A DNA stretch of 42,922 bases from an uncultured Shewanella sp. Lineage in GTDB: Bacteria; Pseudomonadota; Gammaproteobacteria; Enterobacterales; Shewanellaceae. The stretch lies in assembly GCF_947495455.1 (NCBI RefSeq), contig NZ_CANLZC010000044.1, positions 1 to 42,922 on the forward strand. Reading direction: 5' to 3'. The notes beneath the pieces were generated by a model. That model was not told the DNA's origin. It searched no databases and was given only the letters and a program-made list of their open reading frames with translations. Within the stretch, counting starts at the first letter, position 1. Each line of letters begins with the position of its first letter. The position numbers and the translations under genes were made by a program. Shown here piece by piece: positions 1 through 8,680 of the stretch.

Positions 1-77
1 AGGAGCAATTAACGACCTTGCCTACAGCATGTTGAATTCCCGCTGAAAGATCACTTATATAATAGAATTGGTATAAA
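1..77 (+). repeat. Dispersed intergenic repeat, copy A
   Basis: The stretch contains TACAGCAT (23-30) and then, at 56-77, a 22-bp AT-rich string ending in GAATTGGTATAAA. The exact reverse complement of those 22 bp lies at 42846-42867, and a second TACAGCAT lies in the same relative order there. This looks like one member of a dispersed repeat or small non-autonomous element. The rest of bases 78-278 holds no gene I can support. Confidence 0.6.
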
Positions 78-278
78 ACGGTATAGAGCTAAATGGGAGC
101 TGTGATCGCCCATTTTTCAACTGGCATTCCCAAAACCCCATGGGATCATCACTTTACAGTTTAATTCTTTTCCTTTGCCTTTTTCTTGTTGATGGAGCAA
201 AAAGAGGGGGACTCAAGCATGTGTCTTTTATGTTAACACCTATAATCAATGGAGTCGCTCATTGTTAAGTGAAATAAC

Positions 279-1457
279 ATGCTTGATATTCATCACCTTG
301 CTCGTAGTGGTTTTATTTTGGCTCTGCTTGCCTTGGCTCTTCTTATTTTGGCTTTTTGCTGTGTGCCAGTGGCTCAGGGGGCATGGATCAGTTTTTTTGC
401 CGTTTCCGATCCCCAATTTACCTTTGGTAATGATCGTCGTGCATTTCGCACATTAGCCGATGTGGCTATGTTAACTAAGCAGTGCCAAGATTGCTCAAAA
501 GTGTTACCCATAGCGGGGGATTTAACCATGGATGGTCATGGCAAGGCATTGTATGCTAAGGCTTATCAGTTTATTGAACAGCAAGGGGTCAAGCCGTTAG
601 ATGGGCTAGGAAATCATGATACTCAATTCTTTTCAGCAGATACCACTAGTTTTAATGGACTATCAAACCTATTGAAAGGTGAAAGTCTCACCCAAAAAGG
701 GTGGAATATTTTTCATTTTTCTAAAAAAATGATGAAATTGGATGGTGGGGATTGCGATATTCATAATGCGTATTGCCAGCAAGCAAAAGCCTATTATTAT
801 ACGGTAAGGCTACAAAACCCAATGGATCCCAGTGGTGAGGTTTTTTTAGTGCAATTGCATAATCATCTTTACTCAAACAGTGTCATAGATTATCTGACGG
901 CGTTATTAAAAGATAAAGGTGATGAAATAGGCCAAAGCCCGATAATATTTGTTGTCCATCAGCTGAGTGAACCTCCCTTAGAGAAGAAGATGATAGACAG
1001 GAAAAAGATGAGCTTACAATCCACAATTAAGAATAGGCTTATTGAATGGGTGCGTCAGCGCAATGTGGTGGCCGTTATTCATGGTCATTATGCCTGCCAA
1101 CCAGTAGATAAACAATATTATCATTGTAATGCTAAACACAATGAGCTTTTGCAAACGGTGAATGCTCAAGGTGATAAACTGATGAACCGATATGGTGCTG
1201 CGGTGCCAAGGTTTAATGTGAGCGCCGCCTTTAATGGAATATTTTGGGCATTCCGCATTAATACGCAAACGGATCAATTGTGTTACAAGCGGATGGATCA
1301 AGCCTATCTTGACAATGTGCAAGATTATCGAGGAAAACTTGACGATATGCTCGCCACGTTTCCTCCTTTAGTGAACAACATGCCTTTTAAACATTCATCG
1401 TTCTTATGCTATGAAGATTTTTCAACGCAGAAGACACGTTTGACTCATAATGAGTGA
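279..1457 (+). CDS. Exported calcineurin-like metallophosphoesterase
   Basis: The product has 392 aa. The first ~34 residues form a hydrophobic segment ending near VAQGA, so the protein is probably exported or anchored facing the periplasm. Metallophosphoesterase metal-site blocks appear in order: SDPQ (residues ~43-46), AGDL (~79), GNHD (~111), VVHQ (~229) and HGHY (~264). Two blocks deviate from the classical pattern: the first is D-P-Q rather than D-x-H, and the last is GHYA rather than GHxH. The protein probably hydrolyses a phosphoester, but the substrate is unknown. No convincing ribosome-binding site precedes the ATG, so the start is uncertain. A 40-bp copy of the gene's 3' part lies 0.24 kb downstream. 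Confidence 0.75.
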   Translation: MLDIHHLARSGFILALLALALLILAFCCVPVAQGAWISFFAVSDPQFTFGNDRRAFRTLADVAMLTKQCQDCSKVLPIAGDLTMDGHGKALYAKAYQFIEQQGVKPLDGLGNHDTQFFSADTTSFNGLSNLLKGESLTQKGWNIFHFSKKMMKLDGGDCDIHNAYCQQAKAYYYTVRLQNPMDPSGEVFLVQLHNHLYSNSVIDYLTALLKDKGDEIGQSPIIFVVHQLSEPPLEKKMIDRKKMSLQSTIKNRLIEWVRQRNVVAVIHGHYACQPVDKQYYHCNAKHNELLQTVNAQGDKLMNRYGAAVPRFNVSAAFNGIFWAFRINTQTDQLCYKRMDQAYLDNVQDYRGKLDDMLATFPPLVNNMPFKHSSFLCYEDFSTQKTRLTHNE

Positions 1458-1578
1458 TTTATGATTAAGTGCTAATTTATGCTGGATTTTATTGTGTTAA
1501 TATTCATTGATGCGCTGTTTGCTGTAATCAATGAGGAATGAATGAACAGCTTGAGCTCTGCTCATTTGGTTGGACATT

Positions 1579-1618
1579 GATGATATGCCCGCCACGGTTC
1601 CTCCTTTTGTGAATAAAC
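1579..1618 (+). repeat. Diverged copy of the 3' end of the upstream phosphoesterase gene
   Basis: Bases 1579-1616 match 1341-1378 inside the metallophosphoesterase gene with about five differences in 38. In the matching frame both read DDM-AT-PP-VN, and the copy then ends with its own stop codon at 1621. It is a vestige of a tandem duplication or a recombination scar, directly abutting the GNAT fragment that follows. Confidence 0.7.
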
Positions 1619-1870
1619 ACTGAAAGTAAATTTTTATTATTGCAGCATTTATTTGAAAACCATCAGGCAATAGCTGTGGAGTTTAGAACTCACTTTTTTA
1701 ACCATGACTCAAGAAAAGCCATTGAGCGACTCGGCGCAAAACAAGATGGTATTTTACGTTGTGATCAAATTATGCAAGATGGCTCCATAAGAGATACTGT
1801 AGTGTATTCCATTTTAGGAACAGAATGGCCTGCGGTGAGAAATCACTTGTGCAGTAAGCTCAATCGATAA
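1613..1870 (+). pseudogene. C-terminal fragment of a GNAT (RimJ/RimL-type) N-acetyltransferase
   Basis: The open frame resembles the C-terminal half of RimJ/RimL-like acetyltransferases: NTESK-LLLQH, then VEFRTHFFNHDSRKAIERLGAKQDG, where N-x-x-S-R-x-A-I-x-x-L-G-A is the acetyl-CoA-side signature, and finally a dG-iRDTVVYSIL-EWP-V tail. The ~110 N-terminal residues expected for this family are missing, and upstream DNA is a copy of another gene's end. The only possible start is a TTG at 1640 without a ribosome-binding site. I infer a gene beheaded by recombination; any expressed 76-aa product would lack much of the fold. Confidence 0.75.
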
Positions 1871-1924
1871 TCTTATTGGATGAGATCAGCTATGCATTTC
1901 TTTATATTGTATTCGACGTGAGCA

Positions 1925-2740
1925 CTATTCATTTAAGGATATGCTAGCATATTCTTCCCATGAGGCGACGCAGGTATAAGTTTCATTAGCGCAGTCTGAC
2001 ATGAGCCTGATTTGATTAAAGGTGAGGCTATTTAAATGAGGCGCTGCGAGGACTTTATTCTCTGGAATGTCGCTGTCATTGCCATAAAATAAACTGATAT
2101 GGGGATCAAAACTGTATGTCGCGTCGCTATCTAAGGTACTTTTTGATGTATTTGACAAGTTTTGAAGCTGAGTATTGTTCTCCATTTGGTAATAAAAACG
2201 TTTGAAGAAGTCAGTGCCCCATTGCGTGCCAATAATGTCTGCTTGAGTTGAGTCATTGTTAGCAAAGGCAGTAGTAAATTGATTTATGAGAGCTTGCTTG
2301 GGTAAATGGGTATTGCCGCAAAAAAGGGTGATATGGGCATCGAAAAAGGGGCAACTCGTTTCCTCAATGTTTTCTTTGACTATGGCATCGAGTGTGGCTT
2401 GACCTTCAGTATCGGGTGACAGCCAGACACAAAAAGGCAAAGCTGTTTCAGTGGGGAAAAACTCAGGATGATTTAAATAACGGCTAATTCTTGTTCCACT
2501 AAATAAAGTGAGCTGTGTTGAGCCAGCGCTGGCTAAGGTTTTAGCCGTTAGTGTGGGGGTAAAATACTGAGATTCAGTTTCCTGAATTTTATCAATAGGT
2601 GAAGTGCTACTTTCGCCACAGGATGTCACACAGATGAATATCAAAAATAGGCAATAATATTGAATGATTTTGATTAACTTCTTTATGTTAGCGCAAATAA
2701 CGTGAGCGATTTTTGGGTTTATAAAAAGCGTTATAGGCAT
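1925..2740 (-). CDS. Lipoprotein with 2H phosphoesterase (cyclic phosphodiesterase-like) domain
   Basis: The 271-aa product has a long N-terminal segment, a hydrophobic stretch and a lipobox VTS-C with lipidated Cys at ~41, so it should be membrane-anchored outside the cytoplasm. The rest carries two histidine motifs about 78 residues apart in matching contexts: DAHITLFCGN (His ~136) and DPHISLFYGN (His ~214). Paired H-x-T/S motifs define the 2H phosphoesterase superfamily; the WLSPD start and spacing recall the CPDase group, which opens cyclic phosphates such as ADP-ribose 1'',2''-cyclic phosphate. I chose the ATG at 2740; an in-frame TTG at 2794 is possible. The gene is divergent from the DJ-1-like gene at 2949. 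Confidence 0.7.
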   Translation of the reverse strand: MPITLFINPKIAHVICANIKKLIKIIQYYCLFLIFICVTSCGESSTSPIDKIQETESQYFTPTLTAKTLASAGSTQLTLFSGTRISRYLNHPEFFPTETALPFCVWLSPDTEGQATLDAIVKENIEETSCPFFDAHITLFCGNTHLPKQALINQFTTAFANNDSTQADIIGTQWGTDFFKRFYYQMENNTQLQNLSNTSKSTLDSDATYSFDPHISLFYGNDSDIPENKVLAAPHLNSLTFNQIRLMSDCANETYTCVASWEEYASISLNE

Positions 2741-2948
2741 ATGCGTGTCTTTGAAGGTGAAATATTCATAATAAAATGAGTATAGTGAAGGCAATTAAAA
2801 CGAGAGATAAATTTTAGAAATTACATTCACTTTTAAGTGATTTAGTTGCTTGAATAAATGAATGAGATATGATGCTTGTTTAGTGATATAAAGAACTTTT
2901 ATTGGAGCACTAATATCTATCATGTATTAGTGATTATTAAGGAAAAGA

Positions 2949-3758
2949 ATGCAATATTTATTTAAGATTTTATTGGTGACAGTAAGCCTTTTTTCAACAC
3001 TGAGTTACTCTGCCCAGACTCACACTGATTTATCATTGACAGCCCCTAAGAAAATATTAATTATCACATCTAATCGACTTGATATGGGGGATAAGGAGAA
3101 ACACGATGCCCGTAATAATTTATGGGAAGTGGCGCCGCCTTTTCATGTTTTTAATAGCCATGGTATTGAAGTCGTTTTTGTTTCGCCTAAAGGTGGAAAA
3201 GTGGAGTTTATGATGGATCCCGTCGGGATCAGCAGTTATGCCATTAAGTATGAAGGTTTTTTGGATAAAACGGCGGTGACGTTTTCACCCCATTTGATTA
3301 ACCCTAATGATTATTGGGGTGTGTATATTGGTGGAGGTTATGGCCCTTTATTTGATGTCGCATTCAATCAAAAGTTGCAACATATCATTCGCGACATTTA
3401 TGAGTCTGGAGGCATTATAGGTGCTGGTGGCCATGGCGCTGGCGCCTTTGCTAATGTGAAATTGTCTAATAATACTTTTCTTGTAAAAGGCAAGAAAGTC
3501 GCTGGTTTTCCTAATAGCACAGAAGTGAGTAAGTCATGGGCTAAGCAAGGAACTTTGTTGCCTTTTATGGTTGAAGATCAACTGAATAAAAATGGTGCGC
3601 TTGCACAAAATAAGCAGACGTTAACGGACAAACATCAAGTCGTGATTGATGAGCGGATCGTCTCGACAATGTTTTTACCATCAGCGGCATTAGTCGCAAA
3701 AGAAATGATCTTACTTCATGTTCAAAACTTAATACCTCAAACTTCAACGCTTAAATAA
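2949..3758 (+). CDS. Secreted DJ-1/PfpI (Hsp31-like) protein lacking the nucleophile cysteine
   Basis: The 269-aa product begins with a signal peptide (residues 1-21, ending SYSA). The family fold is recognisable: KKILIITSN strand, W-EVAPP-VF with the conserved acidic residue (Glu ~60), VVFVSPKGG, YIGGGYGPLFD and a nucleophile elbow at 156-167. In Hsp31/YhbO-type proteins the elbow reads A-x-C-H-G. Here it reads GAGGHGAGA, so Cys is replaced by Gly (~161) while His and Gly remain. Classical glyoxalase III or deglycase chemistry is therefore unlikely. The protein may be a periplasmic binding protein or pseudoenzyme. AAGGA (2939-2943) supports the start. Confidence 0.75.
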   Translation: MQYLFKILLVTVSLFSTLSYSAQTHTDLSLTAPKKILIITSNRLDMGDKEKHDARNNLWEVAPPFHVFNSHGIEVVFVSPKGGKVEFMMDPVGISSYAIKYEGFLDKTAVTFSPHLINPNDYWGVYIGGGYGPLFDVAFNQKLQHIIRDIYESGGIIGAGGHGAGAFANVKLSNNTFLVKGKKVAGFPNSTEVSKSWAKQGTLLPFMVEDQLNKNGALAQNKQTLTDKHQVVIDERIVSTMFLPSAALVAKEMILLHVQNLIPQTSTLK

Positions 3759-3840
3759 TATAATCGTTGAACTTTATTTAAGTGTTCATTATTCAAGCGT
3801 TCATTTCATCCTTTTTTATATATTAAAACTCAATGATATG

Positions 3841-3866
3841 GGCATTCATTTTAAGCTATGAATGCC
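3841..3866. terminator. Perfect 9-bp hairpin downstream of the DJ-1-like gene
   Basis: GGCATTCAT (3841-3849) and ATGAATGCC (3858-3866) form a perfect stem with an 8-nt loop. The following DNA is T-rich but has no uninterrupted T-run, so this may be a weak or factor-assisted terminator. The rest of the 3759-4149 gap shows no gene I can support. Confidence 0.4.
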
Positions 3867-4149
3867 TATCTTCTATTGTTTGCTCTTGATGTTTTCCACT
3901 CTTTAGCTGGGTTATACTGCTTTATGCTTAGTAATAGTTATTGGTGTTCTTGGTGATAGCTCTTTGCTATTACTCTTTAATAATGCCGTTAAGCTTGTGT
4001 AATGCTTTGGTGTGAAATACTGCAAAAAAAATGAGTGATGACATTTTATTGTGCACTGAATGTGTTGGTGTGTAAGTCGCTGGTTTTTTTTATGGTATGA
4101 AAGTGTATTGCAATAACAAGATGATAATAATATATAGAAGGAATGATGT

Positions 4150-6066
4150 GTGAAACAATTCAAATATTCCCTGTTTAGCTGTTTGATTCTACTTTTGACA
4201 GCTTGTGGTGATACCTCTGATCCTGAGCTTAGCGCGAGCGACACGACCGAATCTCAATCTGGTACCACTCAACCGAATCCTGATCCTATTGGTGATGAAG
4301 AGGATGAGTCAAATTCCGCCTCGCTAACGGTACCCAGACAATTAATTGCTAATGCTTTTTCTGGCACGAGTATTGGACTGTCTTGGTTATCAACGGGAGG
4401 AAGTGTCACAATTTATCGTGATAATAAGAAAATCGCTGAGACCATGGAACATTTCTATGTAGATGAAAATTTAGAAGTGAATACACGCTATCGTTACAAA
4501 GTGACGACAGGAAATGTAAGAGATCCGCAAGAAACGGCTCATGTTGTGGCCAAAACATTAGTCAATGAGACCAATGAGGGCATGACAAATGGCGCTGGCA
4601 CAGAGATCCTTAATGATCTCTTGATGAACTTCCCTGCTTGTCATATCAATAATGATCAACAAACGGCTATGGATGTTGCCGACAGTGATTTAGATGCATG
4701 TTTGAGTGAAATGCTCACTTTTAATAATATGGCGATACAATTAGAAGACTTAAAAGCATTTGCAGCTCGCGTGAGAAGTGAGCAGTCGCCAGAGCTGGTC
4801 GAGTTAGGGAAGCGCTTATTCCATAATAAATCCTTAAGTGCCAATAAAGATACGGCTTGCTCTTCTTGCCATCATCCGGCCATTGGCTGTGGTAGTGATA
4901 ATTTGTCCATGCCTATCGGGGTTAACGCGGTTATGTCAGATTTATTGGGTATTGGCCGTCAGGATGTGAGTAATGCAATCCCCATTGTTGCTCGTAACTC
5001 GCCTGCGACTTGTAATACTGGGCTGTGGAGTAAAGGTTTGTTCTGGGATAGTCGAGTCGCGATGGTTGAAGGCGCTTTACAGACAGATTCACAAGATGTG
5101 ACCGATAAAACGATAGCAAGAGTTGGGAATAATAATACGTTAACCTTATTAATGGCTCAGGCACATTTTCCGGTGACTAATGCCGAAGAAATGGGCAATA
5201 TCGCTGATTTTGGTTATGATGAAACGGATCTTGCTCAGCACACTGCTTACAGAGAGAGTGAGCTGGTTTCAGCATTAGATCCTCAAGCATGGGGGACATT
5301 ATTTACCTCTGCTTTTGGTGATCCTAGCATTGATTTTTCCCGTGTGTCAGCAGCGTTAGCCGCTTATCAATCTGTTCAACTGTTTATCGATAATCCTTTT
5401 TTTGATTATGTGGAAGGTGACTTATCGGCGATAGACAATGATGAGAAGCGTGGTGCAATTACTTTTATGTCAAATCGTTCCGGTTGTACATTTTGTCATT
5501 CAGGCGCGCTATTTAGTAATGAAGAAGTGTCGGCGGGAAATTACCCACAGATCGGTGTTGGCATTGAATCGACTGGGGCGGATCTTGGTGCTGAAGGGCC
5601 AATTCCCAGTGCTGATTTAGCGGTAGAACCTAATAATGTAGGCTTCTTTCGAACGCCTTCGCTATTAAACGTGGCAATCACAGGCCCTTGGGGACACAAT
5701 GGGCAATTTGGTTCGTTAAAGCGCAATATCGAGCATTATCGGAATAATGCAGCCTCTATTACACAATACTTTGACAATGAAGAAATGTGTCAACTAGAGC
5801 AATTTAAAACATTAGCCAATTGCGCTGAACGATTGGCACCCAATGGTTTGATGCATTCGATGGCCATTTTTAATGGTAATGAGAGCTTCATTCAGGAGAT
5901 TGATGATGCTGAAGTGGCGTTGATAGTGAAATTTTTAAAGACCTTAACGGATCCCGACGCAGCCAATACACAGTCTAATGCTATTCAAGGATTAATTCCT
6001 GTTCGTGATGGTGGGCCGGATGGTCACCAACTCGATGCCATTGATATCAATGGTAATGCACTATGA
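4150..6066 (+). CDS. Di-haem cytochrome c peroxidase/MauG-family lipoprotein with Fn3-like domain
   Basis: The 638-aa product starts at GTG behind AGAAGGA. It has a lipoprotein signal with lipobox LTA-C (Cys 19), then a low-complexity acidic linker. Next comes a beta-sandwich segment (~60-135; GLSWLSTGGSVTIYRD, RYRYKVT) like fibronectin type III. The remainder is a bacterial di-haem peroxidase domain with two haem c motifs, CSSCH (237-241) and CTFCH (446-450), and a late RTPSLLNVAITGPWGHNGQ block typical of the family. It should face the periplasm or cell surface and either reduce peroxide or oxidise a substrate as MauG does. Family members are usually 320-450 aa; the extra length is the linker and the Fn3-like domain. 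Confidence 0.85.
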   Translation: MKQFKYSLFSCLILLLTACGDTSDPELSASDTTESQSGTTQPNPDPIGDEEDESNSASLTVPRQLIANAFSGTSIGLSWLSTGGSVTIYRDNKKIAETMEHFYVDENLEVNTRYRYKVTTGNVRDPQETAHVVAKTLVNETNEGMTNGAGTEILNDLLMNFPACHINNDQQTAMDVADSDLDACLSEMLTFNNMAIQLEDLKAFAARVRSEQSPELVELGKRLFHNKSLSANKDTACSSCHHPAIGCGSDNLSMPIGVNAVMSDLLGIGRQDVSNAIPIVARNSPATCNTGLWSKGLFWDSRVAMVEGALQTDSQDVTDKTIARVGNNNTLTLLMAQAHFPVTNAEEMGNIADFGYDETDLAQHTAYRESELVSALDPQAWGTLFTSAFGDPSIDFSRVSAALAAYQSVQLFIDNPFFDYVEGDLSAIDNDEKRGAITFMSNRSGCTFCHSGALFSNEEVSAGNYPQIGVGIESTGADLGAEGPIPSADLAVEPNNVGFFRTPSLLNVAITGPWGHNGQFGSLKRNIEHYRNNAASITQYFDNEEMCQLEQFKTLANCAERLAPNGLMHSMAIFNGNESFIQEIDDAEVALIVKFLKTLTDPDAANTQSNAIQGLIPVRDGGPDGHQLDAIDINGNAL

Positions 6067-6124
6067 GTGTGTGAATGCCAATAATAATGCTTGAATTTGG
6101 CTGTGATGCCTAATCAATACCGTA

Positions 6125-6364
6125 ATGCATGTATTGAATATGTTTACGGTATTGATGTCATCTAATAGACTTATAGCCATATATATTGACAAAGAAAGAG
6201 GCAGTTTTCATTTGGCTTATTTAAAAGAAACTATCATTGGCTCGAAACAAGCCTGTATTAGGCCGAGTACTCGCGGTTCAAGAGGCAAGTTAGATGCTCT
6301 GCTTTATGATGAACTTTTTGAAATACCCACCACTGCGTTTGATATTGAAAAGGGAAATGAATGA
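6125..6364 (+). CDS. Small unknown protein translationally coupled to the phosphodiesterase
   Basis: The 79-aa ORF ends in a TGA overlapping the next gene's ATG (ATGA at 6361-6364), the classic arrangement for translational coupling. I do not recognise a family. Residues ~20-40 look structured (FHLAYLKETIIG), followed by a basic stretch and an acidic tail. No strong ribosome-binding site precedes the ATG at 6125, and translation could start at a later ATG (6140 or 6155). The overlap is the best evidence that it is real. Confidence 0.5.
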   Translation: MHVLNMFTVLMSSNRLIAIYIDKERGSFHLAYLKETIIGSKQACIRPSTRGSRGKLDALLYDELFEIPTTAFDIEKGNE

Positions 6365-7098
6365 TGAAGCTTTATCAAATCAGTGATTGCCATTTAAGCC
6401 TTACAGATAAACAGATTGAAGCGAATTTAATACGTGTATTACAGCACATAGAAGGTCAAGGTGACGGTGATATGCTGCTGATCACCGGGGATCTTGTGTC
6501 TGAACCCTCGGTTGAAGTGTATATGAAATTTAAAGCTGTCATCGAAGCCCATGTCACGATAGACCAAATTTATGCCATTGCCGGAAATCATGATGATTTA
6601 TCACTCATGCAACGAGTGTTTCATCACAGCAAGATTCGAATTCAACCTAAGGTGAAATTGATTAATGGCATTTGGCTGTTAATGCTTGATTCGAGTTTAA
6701 AACCGATAACTGGTATGCCTTTGGGAGCAGGTCGAGTATCAAAACAAGCTTTAGCTCAGCTTAAAAAAGAGACCCGCAAGCATCCAAGTGTGGTTATTGT
6801 TCATCACCCAGTACTCAATGTGGGGGCACAGTGGTTTGCTCACATCGGCATTGAAAACCACCAAGCTGTCATTGATGCGGTACACCCGCAAACATTGGCA
6901 GTGATCAGTGGTCATGCGCATCGCTATTTTCTTGAAAATATCAAAGGCTCAGTGCCACAAATTGTCTGCCCAGCAACCTCATATGGGTTTAATCATGATT
7001 GTGATGAGTATGAAAGAGAAGCTGTGATTGGTTATATGGGTTATCGATTTGATCCCATAAGTTGTCAATTGAATAGCCAAGTGTATATTGTCGACTGA
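6361..7098 (+). CDS. CpdA-like class III cyclic nucleotide phosphodiesterase / metallophosphoesterase
   Basis: The 245-aa cytosolic protein shows the full calcineurin-like metal-site series in order: SDCHL (D-x-H), TGDLV (GD), GNHDD (GNHD), VHHPV and SGHAHR (GHxH). Length and spacing match CpdA, which hydrolyses 3',5'-cAMP. A substrate other than cAMP is possible, because the gene is not in the nudF-yqiB-parE context where cpdA lies in enterobacteria. AGGG (6351-6354) precedes both ATG candidates (6361 and 6364). Confidence 0.8.
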   Translation: MMKLYQISDCHLSLTDKQIEANLIRVLQHIEGQGDGDMLLITGDLVSEPSVEVYMKFKAVIEAHVTIDQIYAIAGNHDDLSLMQRVFHHSKIRIQPKVKLINGIWLLMLDSSLKPITGMPLGAGRVSKQALAQLKKETRKHPSVVIVHHPVLNVGAQWFAHIGIENHQAVIDAVHPQTLAVISGHAHRYFLENIKGSVPQIVCPATSYGFNHDCDEYEREAVIGYMGYRFDPISCQLNSQVYIVD

Positions 7099-7150
7099 TT
7101 GTACTCGATGATTCTACAAGTGTTTATACTATGTTTATAACAGGCTGATT

Positions 7151-7180
7151 TTGACATTTGAGCTTCATTCATATCCTAAT
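7151..7180 (+). promoter_or_regulatory. Candidate sigma-70 promoter upstream of fumC
   Basis: A perfect -35 hexamer TTGACA (7151-7156) is followed after 18 nt by CCTAAT (7175-7180), a 4/6 match to the -10. It lies about 100 bp upstream of the fumarase start. A small GGCATG/CATGCC dyad lies between it and the gene (about 7205-7221). Confidence 0.35.
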
Positions 7181-7281
7181 TTGAATCACTTTTTACATTT
7201 TTCAGGCATGTTTCTCATGCCGCCCTACTAATTTTACCTATACTTGTTTTTTGTCTTTCTTTTTAAGGATTGATTGACAGT

Positions 7282-8667
7282 ATGAATGATTTTCGAGTTG
7301 AAAAAGACAGTATGGGAGAGGTGAGAGTCAATAAAACGGCACTTTATGGTGCGCAAACCCAAAGAGCCATCGATAATTTTCAAATCAGCGATTTAATGAT
7401 GCCCCGTGCTTTTATTCGTAGTATGGCCCTCATCAAGCAGATCAGCGCGCAGACTAATCTCACATTAAAGCTCATTGAACCTCACATTGCGAAGGCGATA
7501 GTGGAAGCGAGCCAAATGATCATTGATGGGCAATATGATGCTTCTGATACCCATTTTCCTGTGGATGTGTTTCAAACCGGCTCAGGTACCAGCTCAAATA
7601 TGAACGTGAATGAGGTGATTGCGGCATTGGCCAGTCAACAGGCTCATTGTCCTGTGGATCCGAACGATCATGTTAATATGAGTCAAAGCAGTAATGATGT
7701 TGTTCCAACGGCAATTCATATCAGTGCTGCGCTTGCAATCAATAATGATTTATTACCCGCTTTAGCGCATTTAGATTCCTGTATTATCAATAAAGCTCAG
7801 AGTGTGAAGGAACATATTAAAACGGGACGAACCCATTTAATGGATGCGATGCCTGTGAGTTTAAATCAGTCGCTTTTATCTTGGTCGGGGCAATTACAGC
7901 ATGGTAAAAGGGGATTGGCTTCGGGGCTCATTGAATTATTGCAATTGGCGCAAGGTGGAACCGCTGTGGGAACAGGCGTTAATGCCCATGTTGATTTTGC
8001 GCCGCTATTTTGCCAGCTTTTGACAAAAAAAACGTCTTTAGATTTTATGCCCAGTGCTAATAAATTTGCGTTAATGGCAAGCCAAGATGTGGCGGTCACT
8101 GTCTCTGGCCATTTAAAAACCTTAGCGGTGGCCTTATTGAAAATTGCCAATGATTTACGTTGGATGAATTCAGGTCCTTTATCGGGCCTGGGAGAGATCT
8201 CGCTAACAGCAGTACAACCGGGTTCGTCCATTATGCCGGGAAAAGTCAATCCTGTGATCCCAGAATCGGTGGCAATGGTGGCAGCGCAGGTGATAGGTAA
8301 TGACACGAGTATTACAATTGGTGGGCAATCGGGTAATTTTGAACTGAATGTAATGTTACCTATGATTGCATATAACTTATTGCAAAGTATAGGGCTATTG
8401 AGTAATGGCATGCGCTCTTTAGCCGATAAAGCCATTGCCGATTTTACTGTTAACAGTGGCAGGCTCAATGAGCAATTGGCAAAGAACCCCATTTTGGTAA
8501 CGGCATTAAACCCTATTATTGGTTATCAAAAAGCGGCCAATATCGCCAAGAAAGCTTATGCTGAAAAAAGGCCTATTATTGATGTTGCTGAAGAAGAAAC
8601 CAGTTTGTCACGCACTGAACTAGAGAAGTTACTCGATCCAGCTAAGCTGATACGAGGTGGCCTTTAG
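7282..8667 (+). CDS. fumC: Class II fumarate hydratase
   Basis: The 461-aa protein interconverts fumarate and L-malate in the TCA cycle without an iron-sulfur cluster. The superfamily signature GSSIMPGKVNP is present (~314-324). So are the substrate-binding blocks SGTSSNMNVNEV (T/S-G-T-S-S-N-M-N), SQSSNDVVPTA and TGRTHLMDA, whose His is the expected catalytic residue. I chose the ATG at 7282 because AAGGA (7265-7269) sits 12 nt upstream; the in-frame TTG at 7270 would touch the ribosome-binding site. The gene stands alone, so it is probably an independent transcription unit. Confidence 0.93.
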   Translation: MNDFRVEKDSMGEVRVNKTALYGAQTQRAIDNFQISDLMMPRAFIRSMALIKQISAQTNLTLKLIEPHIAKAIVEASQMIIDGQYDASDTHFPVDVFQTGSGTSSNMNVNEVIAALASQQAHCPVDPNDHVNMSQSSNDVVPTAIHISAALAINNDLLPALAHLDSCIINKAQSVKEHIKTGRTHLMDAMPVSLNQSLLSWSGQLQHGKRGLASGLIELLQLAQGGTAVGTGVNAHVDFAPLFCQLLTKKTSLDFMPSANKFALMASQDVAVTVSGHLKTLAVALLKIANDLRWMNSGPLSGLGEISLTAVQPGSSIMPGKVNPVIPESVAMVAAQVIGNDTSITIGGQSGNFELNVMLPMIAYNLLQSIGLLSNGMRSLADKAIADFTVNSGRLNEQLAKNPILVTALNPIIGYQKAANIAKKAYAEKRPIIDVAEEETSLSRTELEKLLDPAKLIRGGL

Positions 8668-8680
8668 ACAAGTAGTGACC

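Noticed and set aside
262..456. 64-codon ORF with hydrophobic product near the window start
   Set aside because: It overlaps the signal-peptide region of the metallophosphoesterase in another frame and inherits its hydrophobicity.
7866..8492. 208-codon open frame antisense to fumC
   Set aside because: fumC is strongly supported by motifs along its full length; the antisense frame shows no family signature and is a codon-bias shadow.
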